Origin: Rhizophagus irregularis
Lineage: Eukaryota; Glomeromycota; Glomeromycetes; Glomerales; Glomeraceae
Assembly: GCF_026210795.1 (NCBI RefSeq)
Contig: NC_089444.1
Span: 2,098,501 to 2,162,500, forward strand
Length of the DNA: 64,000 nt
Direction of reading: 5' to 3'
Shown here piece after piece: positions 11,531-26,279 of this stretch (positions within the stretch are counted from its first letter, which is position 1; each line of letters opens with the position of its first letter). The translations under genes and the position numbers were made by a program. Below the pieces are notes generated by a model. That model had not been told where the DNA came from. It saw nothing but the letters and a program-made list of their open reading frames with translations, and made no database searches.

Positions 11531-14046
11531 TTATTTCGGTGGTGGGGGTGGAGGTTGAGTTGGTGGAGGTGGAGGTGGTGGGGCAGGAGCAGAAGGGGGT
11601 GGTGGTGGCTGTTGCTTTGTTGGAAGGAATTAAGGAAAGTGAGTAGTATATTACAAAAATCATTTAATAAAGATCCAAGATAATATTTACCCATCGAGCA
11701 GTGGAAGGTGGAGGGGGTGGATATCCTGCAGCAGCAGCAGCTGTTGAATAAGTTGTGCCATAAGTAGCGCCATAACTAGAATTGTTGTAAGATGTGTACG
11801 CATAATTTGATGCTGCAACAGGAGGTGGAGGATACATGGAAACATTTGGAGCAGGAGGATACAAAGAAGATCCTGGTGGTGGGGGTGGTGGATAAGTAGT
11901 AGATTTTGCAGTATTCCAGGGTGTAGAAGTTGTTGACAATCCCGGAGGAGGTGGGGCGTTACCCAATCCTATAATGGTTTTGAAATTCGTATGAATAATG
12001 GATTTAACAATGTGATTTAAATTTAAAATAATAATACCTGGCGGTGGTGGAATATTTGGTTGTTGCCAAGGCGGTAAAGCGTTAGTTCCGGGATGTGCAT
12101 TAGAAGCAGTTACTGCCGGTTTTGAAGCCCAGGGTGGTGCAGTAGGAGAGCCTAAAGCTGAATGAGATGCCCATGGAGGTTTAGAACCACCAGCAGGGCC
12201 ATAATGACCCTATATTTTAAATAGAATCAATTAAAATGAATTAAATCATATCAATTGTGTCCACAACAATATTTATGCATACCACTTTAATGCCAGGATC
12301 ATTACTTCTTGATGATTCAACATTTTCTCCTAATTCAGCCATTAAACTCAAATATTCGCTATCTAATTTTTGATCTCTCTGTTTGGCTTGTTGTAAAGCT
12401 TCAGGATTATTTCTTTCCATACAATCCCTAGCAGTGTGACCATGACCTCCACAGATTCGACAAGTTAAATTAATAGTGAAATTCTGAGTTTCTGTACATT
12501 CGTACTTGCGATGGCCAGTAGCGCCACAATTAGTACAAATTTGATTTTCATCGTCTCGAAGTGTACCATTTAGAGCTGCTAATTCACGTAATTGTTGTCT
12601 TTTAAGTTCATTTTGACCTTCAGGAACTGAAGCAGACTATAAAAACATTTATATTAACCTTAATTAAGAATAATTGATATATAGACTATTATTAACATAA
12701 ATTTACCGTTTCAATAATCTTGTTGATCATCTTTACTGCTTTAGCAACTTTTTCTTCGGCATCTGCAGTTACTAAACAATGTAAATCTTCTTCTTGATTT
12801 GCATTAGCAGCAGCATCTGTCCTACTTTTCCCTTCCTTCACGCTTCCTCTACCACGGATGCTGATTTTGGCACCGGACTCTGACTCCATTTTTTTGAGGG
12901 TATTTCCACGCGGGCCAATTAATAAACCAATAAAATTAATTTCGGGAAATTCTTTAGCCGGAATATACACTTTATCTTGTACTTTTGTAGGCTTTTTATA
13001 ATCAGCGGGAGGTTTGAAGTCGGGATTTCTTCGTACGGCTTCTTCGATTAATTTATGTCTCTCATCTTCCAACTTTTTGCGATATCTATACTCTCTAGTA
13101 TTAACACGTTTACCCTGAGAATCGTAAATTGGTTCTGGAGATGGCGATCTTTAAATCAACAAAAAATATAAAGTTAAAATAAATGATACATATAAAAAAA
13201 AAATTTTTTTAATAGGAAAATTAAATACCTCTCTTTTTCTGGTGGAACATAATCCCCTAATCTTAATTTTCGGCCAATTTCTTCTAACCTCATATGTACT
13301 AAAAAAAGATTTATTATTAATTAGCAAAATAAATTATAAACCAGAGAGATTACACTAAAGCAACTTACACAAATAAGTATCCAATTGTTCTTTTGACATA
13401 TTGTAGGTAATAGCAGTCGGCACACCTATATCAACCTTTGTTTCTTCCCCACCCCACCTACTTCTTCTTTTGCGCTTACGTTCCTCAGTAGCTCCATCTG
13501 AAATATTCCAGTTAGTTGACGTAACGGTATGGTACGATTTACAGAGTTCAGATTTTCATAGGAAAAAAAAAATTAAGTGAATAGCAAATAACGAAACACA
13601 ATTTTGCACATTGTTAGTATATGAAATTTTTGTTAGAACATAAATAATCTGTTAAATTTTTTGATTGCCCTGTCAATCATTACGTTTTAATGGCAATTAT
13701 TAATACGTAGTAAGTTTATTCATAGAAGAAATCAAAAGCAAAAGCAGTAAGCAAATAATGTTACTCGCTAAGAATTATGGTAAATAATATATAGAATTTA
13801 AGTCCTTTTTTTTTTTAATACAAACGGGTATTTGAAAACAAAAGGGAACAATTTCTAGATGACCTGGTCAATCAAATTTATACCTGTTTGTTGATCGTTT
13901 TCTTCTTTTGCTCTTTTGAGAGAGTTTCCATTTGACTCTAATTTTTTTTCTGCTAAATCCTCGATTTCTTCATTAGAACCTCCTGCTAACCTCCTTTTTC
14001 CCAAAGGAATATTATTTGTACCAGTGATTGTCGAAGGCTTATACAT
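11531..14046 (-). CDS. SF1: Branchpoint-binding protein / splicing factor 1 (SF1, BBP)
   Basis: Nuclear pre-mRNA splicing factor that binds the intron branch site during early spliceosome assembly and partners U2AF. Eight exons are readable (junctions near 13884/13497, 13379/13298, 13229/13148, 12707/12636, 12283/12209, 12038/11968, 11691/11640). In order they encode a Lys/Arg-rich N-terminus with a KRKRRSRW motif that matches the U2AF65-binding region, a helix-hairpin segment, a KH domain with [15 protein letters not shown] and the KEGK motif, the QUA2-like stretch, two CCHC zinc knuckles ([14 protein letters not shown] and [14 protein letters not shown]), then a long Pro-rich tail ending in PPPPPPK. 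Start ATG at 14046 is the first methionine compatible with the family; another lies at 14079. It is divergent from the next gene. A branch-site reader is notable beside the branch-site-rich array at 1.6-3.1 kb, but no link is implied. Confidence 0.95.
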
Positions 14047-14476
14047 TACGAAAGTACTGAAGGAACCTTCACAAAACACAAATGACGTGAAAAATCAGGG
14101 TTATACCGATGGCTTTGTGCAACTTGCTTATATCATTGCGAGTACGTCATTAATCATGTGATGCAACGTTTATTAATAAATAGTGCAAATGGGAAAGTCG
14201 AAGTTGCTCAAATCTTTTATCATCAGAAAATTGCTGAAATTTGTTGAGCTAGGAAAAGCTCTGGTGAGAGTAGTTATGTACTTTCGACTTTTACTAAATC
14301 GCGTTAAAAGCGTAAAATAGGTTTTTTTTGGGAAGCGCCTAACTCCATTGAAACTATATTTTACCTTAGAGCACTCGCGATTCTCTGTATTTCTTTGTAT
14401 TCCGTTTAATATTAATAATTTATTTTACTGTTGAAACGTGCTACAAGTAGTAAGAAATTATATTTTACGCAACAGT

Positions 14477-15178
14477 ATGGAACAATCTGACGCACCCGAT
14501 ATTAGAGAACGTCCTGAAGAGTCACCCGAAGAGGCGCTAATGGCGTCCTTCCGTGTAGCTGCCGAATCTGTTGCACAGCTTTACAAAACCTCTTTGAATC
14601 AAAAAACGAAATATCATAACACTGGATATGAACAATGTCTGCAAGATTTAATGGGCTTCGTTTCTTCCCATCCTAGTGTTCAACAAAGAAGACAAACAGG
14701 TGGGGATGGACGGGACGCGTTCATATCGGTGCAGGATTTGTGCAGTTTCATCAATTCCAAAACAGAGCAGCTAAAATCAGTGACTCGAAGGAATCGTGAT
14801 GAAGGAATTAATGTTCGTTTACAATCACAACAATCGCAACACCAGCATCAACAACAATTTTTGCACGATCAAATTTCAACTTATGATCAAATATGCCCAA
14901 CTTCTAACATACCACCAACTTCAGCCAACGTATTTGAAAACAACCATGAGACATTTAACTTTTCCTTTCCAGATCATGTTACGTTTAACTCTCTTCAGCG
15001 CGAAATTGATTGTATTGATACGGGCCAAGGAGGAATTGGTATCTTGACTGGAAACGATAATTTAAAAAGACGTTACAATGGATCAAGCGAATTGAATTTC
15101 TTAGGACGATCTACAACTTTTGAATGTTCATTTTACGAACCTCCCACTAAGAAAGGAAGGTTACGCAAGGAAGAATGA
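14477..15178 (+). CDS. HAPSTR1/C16orf72-like protein
   Basis: Single-exon gene of 233 residues. Residues 18-60 (MASFRVAAESVAQLYKTSLN and the following Tyr-rich, GYEQCLQDLMGF stretch) align by eye with the conserved core of the HAPSTR1 (C16orf72/TAPR1) family, which in animals partners the ubiquitin ligase HUWE1 in stress signalling. The middle is Gln/His-rich low complexity. The C-terminus ends in a basic KKGRLRKEE patch next to a TTFECSFYEPPTKK block, similar to the basic tail with a nuclear import signal in animal members. The ATG at 14477 is chosen because the frame upstream offers only a GTG. Its own start is 430 bp from the SF1 start on the other strand. Family call is from memory of the core motif, function in fungi unproven. 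Confidence 0.7.
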   Translation: MEQSDAPDIRERPEESPEEALMASFRVAAESVAQLYKTSLNQKTKYHNTGYEQCLQDLMGFVSSHPSVQQRRQTGGDGRDAFISVQDLCSFINSKTEQLKSVTRRNRDEGINVRLQSQQSQHQHQQQFLHDQISTYDQICPTSNIPPTSANVFENNHETFNFSFPDHVTFNSLQREIDCIDTGQGGIGILTGNDNLKRRYNGSSELNFLGRSTTFECSFYEPPTKKGRLRKEE

Positions 15179-15726
15179 ATTCTATTATGAATATAGTTGG
15201 TCTTTTTCTGTTTAAATAACCGTTAGGTTCATGATCAATTTATAAGCCTATATGTTCGCAGACAGGTTTCATCGTAGGTAAAAATGTTTATAATTCTATG
15301 CTTTAAATATCAAAATGTTGTTTCTTGCATATACTAAAATACTAAATATTCGTTTATTTCAGATTATTTTTGAACATCTAACTTCTCTTATCATAATGTG
15401 TCAATGTGTCATACATATAATATTGAGCAAGGATCAACAATCAATTTGAATTTATATAGATAACAATATTGTTGAATAAATTTCTTTTAAAGACCCAGAA
15501 AATAAATTTATAACTTTTTCTTTTGTATTAGTATATTTCCATTACCGATATTTGTGATCAAATTACTATTAAATAGGAAAGAATTGACATAAGATAAAAT
15601 GATTCTGTGTTGTTTCTATTATATAAGAATAACTTGAATTTAAAATTGTATATTCTGAATTTTTGCTATAAGAATAACAATCGCACAAACCAAAATGAAA
15701 TGAATCATCAATCACTCAAGTTAAGA

Positions 15727-17320
15727 CTAGCTCGAAACTTTAAAAAAACTTTTTACGATCATTTCAATAGCCGATTGAATTCCTTTGACCTCGACCAAGT
15801 TTTGGAAATTAGATGGTATTTGGTTAATTACATGTTTTTCGTCCAATAATGTCCCTAATGAATTGCATCTAATGAATGATCTGATGTAGTGTTAATAAAG
15901 ATGAACTGCACACTTACATTGGTGTGGCATTCGTGCGTGCATCTCAACATCAAGGAGAACATGACCAGATGAAGTAATATTTAAATTCCAAGATAAAATT
16001 AACTCTGGTCCAATTTTGCTAAGATTAAACGATTAATCATTAATGCAAAATTTCACCTTAAATGCGCGTAAGAAAATGTACATAAGCAACTCGAACCTTT
16101 TTTCGGAAAATCTCAATGATGAATGTACGTCAACACACAAACATGAATCTTGGGTAAAAGAATTATGTGTATGAAGACTCGGCAAAGTTAAGGTAGGATA
16201 TTTTCTCTTCAAAACACCAAATAACAGTTTACGTTGATGATTCAATCGCGCATACTCAATAAATCCTTTGAAAAAAATCAATAGATTCCTATCTCGTTCC
16301 ACGCTATTATAAAACATAAATGATTATTAATAATTAATTCAGTAAATAATTAAATAAATTATCATCTCACTTTTCAATAAATTTCCCCATTTCTCGCTTT
16401 ACACCAGAATCTAATTTGATTTTAAGTCTTCTAATGACTAGATTAGTTTCATTCACTTCGAATTCAATAAAGAAGTTGATATCATAAGAATTCCCCATGT
16501 AATTATAATAACGAATACGATCTGGACAAATAAAAAAAAAAAATTTAGCCCCATATCAAACTTTAAGTATATCGATTATTGCTGTTATCTACCTCCATCA
16601 GTTACGGTTAAGTTATTATAAACTTTTAAAAAGTTAATTTTTGTAAAATTTACTAATCGTTCAATCTTAATTGGAATGAAAAAAAGTTCTGTCATAAGTT
16701 AATCAAATGTGCATTATATTTAAAGTTGAACAGTTAGGACTTACATTCTTTGCTCGAAGACTATTATCATTGTTATCGGTGGTGTTGTTTTCATATAGTT
16801 GTTCAACTTGCAAGGATGTACCAACGGACATTAAGAGAGATTGGTCATTTATACTAAGTAACTTGTCACTTTAAAAAAAAACAATTTGAATGTAAGATTT
16901 AATAATGATTTACATCCACATTTTTAACTAAAGCACCATCAGGATACATTAATGCATCTTGATTAGGTATTAAAGAAGGTTCATTTTCTTGACAAATCTG
17001 ATTGGTATTTTTTATGTTTCTTTGTAATTCTTCGATCTCGATTTTAGTTTTACGTATTTGAAGCAACAAGTTATGTTTTTCTTTTTGTGAATTAATTATT
17101 TCATCTTCCATAATCATCATGAGCTGTTGTTCTTCAGCCAATTTATCAAGAGAATTTTTCGAAGGCATAGTAGACTTTGGGAATTCGAAAACAAATATTA
17201 TCTTAATTGAGAATGGACAGATTTTAAAGAAATAAAACAAAAACTCACCAACTCTTTTGTTATCATAGATAATTTTGCAGCCATAGAATCTGCTTTTTCC
17301 TTCAAAGGGTGCTTACTCAT
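15727..17320 (-). CDS. Kinetochore protein CENP-P / Ctf19-like
   Basis: Eight exons. The N-terminal half is a coiled coil (residues about 20-90, heptads in DEIINSQKEKHNLLLQIRKT). The C-terminal half carries the landmarks of human CENP-P (RWD domain) in order: ERDRNLLIFFKGFIEYARLN, a KRKYP turn, a FELL segment, then a beta-strand exon (about 15905-16003, GPELILSWNLNITSSG) and a last exon (to 15727) with NFQNLVEVKGIQSAIEMIVK, which mirrors the family's closing helix. CENP-P (Ctf19 in yeast) is part of the inner kinetochore COMA/CENP-O complex. The last two exons are short and easily missed: a stop in the read-through of intron 6 (16033) would give a false C-terminus. The exon 2/3 and 6/7 junctions are my best in-frame choices, not certain. 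Confidence 0.8.
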
Positions 17321-17903
17321 TTGAAAATTCTACAAAATTTATTGTATTCAATAGATTGGGAAAGTGAAAAACTCGCTACTGCTTAAAACAAATAACGCGT
17401 AAAATGACGCGTTGAGTATGAAGTATAAAATATTTTAATTACATAATCAATTTTGTGCTAAATGTGACTAAATGCTAAATCAGTCAGAATTGTATAAAGC
17501 GCGAGTAAAATTAATTTGGAACAGCACAAATTTAAGAAAACGTGCAATTGCACCGTGTACAACTAAAGACAGTTAGATGACACATATTTATAGTAATGTT
17601 CACAATATGTTTATTATATTTAATAGCAAGAAACAATAGGCAATTTTGTCAAAATTTGTATCACACTTTTGGATATCAATAGTATCAACTATCAATAGTA
17701 TAAATATAGCATAAATATGTATAAATATTACATAGTTGTTAGTTGTTTCAATGATAAAAAGTTTAACAGGAAATTGAAACTTGAAAAAAAAAAGATTCTC
17801 GTTATTGTTCCCACAGTTTCAAGAATCATTTCGCTTAACAAAATAAATATAACAAAATAAAAAATTTTTAAATATTCAACGCGTTCATTCTTTTTTATAA
17901 AAA

Positions 17904-18682
17904 ATGGAAGAAAGTAATTTCGCCCATGAACTCCATAATTCGGCACGCAAGTGCTACCGTTTTTTTTGTCTTAATGGTGAGTAAAATTTGTAAATAATAA
18001 CATGTAAGATATTGATTATAAAGCATTTATTTTTGTTTTTTTAGTTGCTCGTTGCCTTTCTTATGTAGGGGGAAGACTTGAACCTTATACCACTCAAAAC
18101 CAGCTCATGACCTTGGTAACTCCAACCAATCGATTAGCAATTCTCCACCTTCCAAATAATCAAAAACATCATTGCCCTATTTTTCAATTCACAAATGTTG
18201 ATGAAACATACGTCGCATACGCTGGTCACATTCAAAAAGAGCTTGTTAATGTTAAGCGATTTTATTCTTATTTCAGAAATACTTCTCGAAGAGATTCCAT
18301 CTCCATCTCCAAAGACAATAATTTTCAGGATCTAGTCGCAGCAACGGTGGAAGCCCACAAAATAGAATTAAATTATATAGATCCATTAAAAGAATATTTG
18401 AACGTAGTGTTCGATAAAGATCGAGAAGAATTCATGGAAATTTTTGTCGAAATAGGTACACAAAATAATTAAACAGCCTTCTGTTATATATTAAACTAGC
18501 AAAATCTGATCTAGTATAAATTTTTAGATGATTCCCCTACGAATTCAGAACCGACATTCGAAGACGTTATGACATTATGGATTGCAGTTTTCATTTGGGC
18601 TATTCAGCTTATAGTAGGTCGTCTTTTATACAAGAAAGTTGCATTCAGAATTACTGGTAAAATCTATGGTTTAATACAATAG
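17904..18682 (+). CDS. Unknown protein with C-terminal membrane segment
   Basis: Three exons (17904-17976, 18045-18455, 18528-18682) join in frame to 212 residues with GT-AG introns of 68 and 72 nt. The N-terminal region has a Cys-rich start (RKCYRFFCLNVARC). Near the end a hydrophobic span of about 17 residues (TLWIAVFIWAIQLIVG) is followed by basic residues, which suggests a tail-anchored or single-pass membrane protein. I do not recognise the family. It starts 584 bp from the divergent CENP-P gene. The clean exon structure and absence of stops support a real gene. Confidence 0.65.
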
Positions 18683-19038
18683 CAAGCCCACCATAGTAAT
18701 AAAATAGATCGCAGATCACTCTATTACCATTATTTACACATGGTTGTACAAGTAACTTTTTTTGTAGTATTTGATTATTACCCAGAAACTAAAAATTTAG
18801 TAATTTCCTAACTCGGAATTTGACATTTGACACTACTTTTTGTACTTTGATGTAAAAGTTTTTAATTGATTATCAAAAGTTTCCTAGTTCGGAAAGTTTG
18901 GGTTATCAAACTATTCATAAATCCGATCTTTTTACGTAATTTTTTATTTGCGTATAATAAAACCAATTTGGTCAGTTAAATGTTTATTTGTTTAATTTAA
19001 ATAAATGTTATATCGTAAAACACCAAAAAAAAATTAGT

Positions 19039-19839
19039 ATGAATGATATAAAAGGGAAGGAAAAGGCCTTAAAATATATAAAACAAGAAGGGAATACGCG
19101 ACCGGTTTCATTTTACGAACTTAATAGTCAAATGCATGGAAATAGTAATATTCATAGTATTCTTCAAGAGCTGGTCACCGAAGATTTCATGTGCGTATAA
19201 TTTGAATACTTTATAAAAAATAAAGGTTTAAAGACTACAGTTTCTGTTTTTTTTTCTTTCCTTTTTTTGTTAAATAGACTAGAACAAAAGATTGAAATAA
19301 ATGGGCTTTCATTGGATATACCATTAGATACCGTAACTTTATATTTTAACAAGATCAAGAGTAATAAGGATAAAGTATCGGCACCGACTTTAAGAGTAAA
19401 TATAATTTATTATAATTTTATTTTATTTGAGTGATTTAATTAACCAAATTTCGTGTTAACAAACAGAGCAGTGTTCTAGAAGAATCATGTTTACAAACAA
19501 GTTCTAAATCAGTTAAATCAGTTGAACCTAACTCCCAGATTCAATCGCTTAAAAATCAACTTCTTGAATTGAATAATTATGAAATAGATTTGAAAAAAAA
19601 ATTGCAGTAGGTGTATAAACTTGATTTTTAAAAATTATATAAATATTTAATATATTAATTATTTCTCTAATAGAAATAATTTGGACGTACAAAAGACGTT
19701 GAATGATCATTACCGACAACTACACGAATATAATGAAATAAAAGATATAGGACAAATGTTGCTTGGTAAATGTGCTGAAATTGAAGGAACAACAACAAAG
19801 GAAATGTATAATAAGTTTGAAGTTGAACTAAATGATTAA
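19039..19839 (+). CDS. SWI5: Swi5 homologous-recombination factor
   Basis: Four exons; the last (19675-19839) encodes the Swi5 signature: LHEYNEIKDIGQMLLGKCAE, then TTTKEMYNKFEVELND at the C-terminus, almost the textbook end of Swi5/SWI5 proteins. The preceding exon supplies a coiled-coil segment (LKNQLLELNNYEIDLKKKLQ). Swi5 with Sfr1/Mei5 stabilises Rad51/Dmc1 filaments in DNA repair and meiosis, in the nucleus. The N-terminal extension (exons 1-2) is not recognised and looks like a winged-helix-sized segment. The junction after LKKKLQ uses donor GTAGGT; the alternative donor four bases later would put a stop in the frame. Its stop codon is 21 bp from that of the convergent F-box gene, so the 3' ends must overlap. 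Confidence 0.88.
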
Positions 19840-19860
19840 AAAAAAATAAACAATAGCTTT

Positions 19861-21306
19861 CTATGATTCTTCATCAAAATCTAAAATAGCAATTGTCCCA
19901 CTCAAACAACCGATTATTATGCGTCGATGATCTATACTCAAAGTTCTGAAGATTTCTTTATTAAGAATATCTGTAGATGTCCCTTTAGGATATACTATTT
20001 CTTTAGGTCGACCTGTATCATTAAGTAAAATCAATTGTAAAATATCAGAGGACTGCTGGTTACTAGCGCATACCATTCTTCCTCTTCTTGTATCAAAATT
20101 ATGAAGAGAATTTGAATAATTCCTTAACGTATTTAATATATTTAGCGATAATACTATTTGATCAGGAAATTCATTCGTCGATTCTTCTGCACTTTTTGAT
20201 GAAAGATAATTCTGGACATAACTCCACCCCAATTGTCCTTCGTTAAAGGCAGTTGAAAAAATACAATTTCCATTTAGTATATCAAATGCTTTAATACTTG
20301 AATTACTATGAGACAATACTGTATTATTAAATATTCGAATGGCTGTTGCTTCTGCTAGTATTGTCGTTATTTTTTCTCCCGTTTTCCAATTCCAAACGAT
20401 TAAGCTTCCATCAAATGCACAAGATGCAACATATGATCTAGATAAGCTAATACATCTTACAGCGCTAACATGTCCTTTCAGTTCTCTTATCAAATCTCCA
20501 GTTTCCATATTCCAAATGAAGGATGCTCGGAAAAATGTTGAAGCAGCTACAATTTTTTCTTCGATCAGGAAATCCACACAGCTAAAAGAATTTCCACACA
20601 ATGTACGAATACATTCCCCAGTCTCGATGTTCCAAATTCGTACTGTTCTATCCGCTGATCCAGTTACCAAGATATTTTCTTTTAATTTTGCATCTGTTAC
20701 ACGTTCTGTATGATCTCTAAGAAACTTTATCGTTTGAACTTGTCCATTGTTCCAATTTATTTCTCTTCGATATTGTTTTTGGTATAATTTTTTCCATCCC
20801 TCTTTAGGAATATTCAAATTCTGCGCTGCCGTTATACCTTTGTTTACGTATAACAATTCTAGGCATTTTAATCTCCATATTGTGGACTCATTAGTGATGT
20901 TCATCCATGTTTTACAAACCTTAATTGAATAAATTATATTATCATATTATAAATAAAAATATATAAATATGGAAGTACCAAATTACCTCACGACAGGTAC
21001 ATAATTCTTTGCCGCTAAGAAATGCAAATATTTTTACTGCAAGTTCAGGTGGTAAAGCTCCAATAATATCAAACCTTCCAAGACCTTTCGATTCTAATAC
21101 TTGTTGCAAGGTAAAAATTTCGTGCGGATCACATTCTTCAACGAGAGACAATAAGCTACAAGATATAAGGACTGTTTTTCTTTACATAAGACTTTAAAAA
21201 AGAACAATAATCCCTTAATAATTTTATTATGCACTTACAAGACTTTACGTTTCTCTCTATCTAGACTTTTAAATCGAGACAATATTCCAGCTACTTCGTT
21301 TTGCAT
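19861..21306 (-). CDS. F-box / WD40-repeat protein
   Basis: Three exons: MQNEVAGIL start at 21306, an exon with most of the F-box (LPPELAVKIFAFLSGKELCTC, about 21000-21150) and a large exon (20904 down) with the rest (VCKTWMNITNESTIWRLKC) and the WD repeats. WD units are visible as VTGSADRTVRIWNIETGECI, then SFIWNMETGDLIREL, VASCAFDGSLIVWNWKTGE and a degenerate C-terminal set ending in IGCLSGTIAILDF. The architecture matches substrate-recognition subunits of SCF ubiquitin ligases, similar in layout to FBXW/Cdc4/Met30 types; substrate unknown. The later repeats are worn, so the propeller count is uncertain. ORFs on the plus strand across it are shadows. Confidence 0.88.
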
Positions 21307-21790
21307 ATTTTAGATAATTAAGATGAGAATCATGAGATTCTCGGAAAAAAATATTTTTTTCCCTTTACGCTAACAAATAGGAGATATCCGAGAGGAAAAT
21401 TTCATGTTCCGGATTTTTGTTACACGAACAAATAATGACGTTTTATCATATGAATAAACTGATTGATGATTGATAATTTTTATAATGGGTTTTATGTAAA
21501 CCAATTTCAAGTTCTAAATAGTAAAGTAAGCATCAAAACCGGATATTTATGTTAAACAATAATAAAAAAATTATTTCAAATAATTTTTATTTCATCAAAT
21601 CTACTCTAATAAAATAAATAATGAGTTTAATACATAAAAAATATATAAAATTATAAAAATTCTAACAAGCAGACAAAAAAAATGATGAGGATGGAAGTTT
21701 TTACAAAAATGTTTTATAATCTATAAATAATTAATAATAAAATCAAAAAAAAGATTTTCTCTTTAAAATCTCTTTTTACAAAGTGAGAAT

Positions 21791-22930
21791 TTATTTAATT
21801 GAATTCATCTTTCTTGTGGTGAACCTTAATTTATCAGCAGTTCTATCTAGATCTCCATCCAATTCATTCAACAATTGATTTTGATAATCTAATTCTTGTC
21901 CAATAGCCAAACCAATATGTTTATGTCTACTTAATATAGCGCTAAACTGTTCAACATGACTGTCCTGATCTTCCATAGTTTGTTTTTGTAAATTAATTAA
22001 TCCCTCATTATCCAATCCACGAGTTTGTTCAGTTTCTGCTGGCATAGTAGCTCGACTATTACCAAATACTCTTCTCGATGATGGTGTTACTGAAGCTACT
22101 TTAGAAGAAATTCCATTATTATTACCGTTTCCAACAATTCCTTTATTCATTGATGGTCTAACAGGTTGTTTGAATAGAGCTGCTCGATCCATTGAACTTG
22201 CTGGCGTAGCAGCTTTACTAATGTCAGTTCTTGTTGCCAATACAAGTTTTGTCAAAGTATCTTTTTCTTCTTTAATTTCTGTTAACATATCTTGTCTTCT
22301 TCTCAACTCCCCTGCTGACATAATTTTTCCATCTTTTCCACTTCCTTCCGCAAGTCCTTTAAGACCTGTTTCAAGTTGAGTTACACGCGTTCCAAGTAAC
22401 GTCAAATTTTTCTTTGCTTGTAAGTTATAATTATGCGACAATTGTACTTCATTATGTGCAATATGAGTTTCTCGTTTATTCAAAAGTGACCTAATTTCTT
22501 TGGCTTTAGCTTGCACTTCGTTATATTCGTCAAGCCAAGTTTCTGAAGTATACATTGAAGCTGCGTCAAGTAGTCGACCTGTTGGTATGGCTAAAAAATC
22601 TCTCCATTCATCGGTTTCTCTATAACGATCATCTTTATGAAAGAGTATACCTCTCAAATAATCTTCTAACCCTCTACGTCTTTCTTCTACTAATACTGGA
22701 TTTCCGAGAGTGGACTGAAAATAATGTTTAGCCGGCATTTCGAATGGTGGTGGATTACTTGGAAAAAGTCTTATAAGTTTATCATTTAATTCATCAAACT
22801 CACTATACCGCTTCCAAACCGACCAAGTTCTGACTGCTGCATTTACTTCTACTTTATAAACTATATGTGGTTTTGGGTTTAATCTTGTTTCAGTATCTCG
22901 AACATATATATTTTGAATGTTTTCAATCAT
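21791..22930 (-). CDS. VAM7: Vam7-type PX-SNARE
   Basis: Single-exon gene, 379 residues. Residues about 1-115 form a PX phosphoinositide-binding domain: RTWSVWKRYSEFDELNDKL with the Arg-Tyr-Ser-Glu-Phe motif, the Pro-rich PSNPPPFEMPAK loop, and RRRGLEDYLRGIL. The last about 65 residues form a SNARE motif (MEDQDSHVEQFSAILSRHKH, LGELD-like heptads through LDRTADKL). There is no transmembrane helix. This arrangement is that of the fungal vacuolar Qc/SNAP-25-like SNARE Vam7, which acts in homotypic vacuole fusion with the HOPS complex. Length agrees with the family (about 316 in yeast, longer elsewhere). Start is the ATG at 22930; upstream frame has only a TTG. Confidence 0.93.
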   Translation of the reverse strand: MIENIQNIYVRDTETRLNPKPHIVYKVEVNAAVRTWSVWKRYSEFDELNDKLIRLFPSNPPPFEMPAKHYFQSTLGNPVLVEERRRGLEDYLRGILFHKDDRYRETDEWRDFLAIPTGRLLDAASMYTSETWLDEYNEVQAKAKEIRSLLNKRETHIAHNEVQLSHNYNLQAKKNLTLLGTRVTQLETGLKGLAEGSGKDGKIMSAGELRRRQDMLTEIKEEKDTLTKLVLATRTDISKAATPASSMDRAALFKQPVRPSMNKGIVGNGNNNGISSKVASVTPSSRRVFGNSRATMPAETEQTRGLDNEGLINLQKQTMEDQDSHVEQFSAILSRHKHIGLAIGQELDYQNQLLNELDGDLDRTADKLRFTTRKMNSIK

Positions 22931-23482
22931 TATGAAGAAAGTCAAAAGGTAAAAGGGGTTTAAACAGTGAAGAACTTAACCGGTTTGAAAACTATTTATA
23001 ATAAATTCATCAGATCATGCGTATTCTGTGCTTGTTACATTTAACGCACAATCCCCTCCCCTGCAAATCTTCTGGTGCATGCGGGCGCTTTACTTAATTT
23101 ATGCCAAAAAAGTTAAAAAATGGAAAAAAATGACGTAAATTTAAAAAAGGACAATCAATGGGCCTAAAGTTTACCTCTTTACATTTTATATATATTTATA
23201 AAAAAAATATATATAATAACAGTGAATAAAATGTTTAAAAAAAAAATTGGTTACATTTTGGATTTGAAAATTAATCCTAAAAAAAAATAAAGCAAATATA
23301 ACTAACTAAAATATTTAAATAATAAAATAAATATTTATATATATATAAAAAATGTAAAAAATCTTGTTCAAAACTAATCTACTTTGAGTTATTTTTTTTT
23401 TTTCCTTTTATGTTATATAGTGAAGAATGCTTCTATTAAATAAGTTACATAAATAAACGTCTCAATATACAATAATCAAGCA

Positions 23483-26279
<2,797 letters not shown>

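Noticed and set aside
13916-14161. Plus-strand frame opposite the SF1 start
   Set aside because: Shadow of the SF1 first exon on the other strand.
15607-15849. Plus-strand 80-codon frame
   Set aside because: Overlaps the final CENP-P exon on the opposite strand, which has family support.
20339-20932. Plus-strand frames inside the F-box/WD40 gene
   Set aside because: Shadow frames of a well-supported gene.
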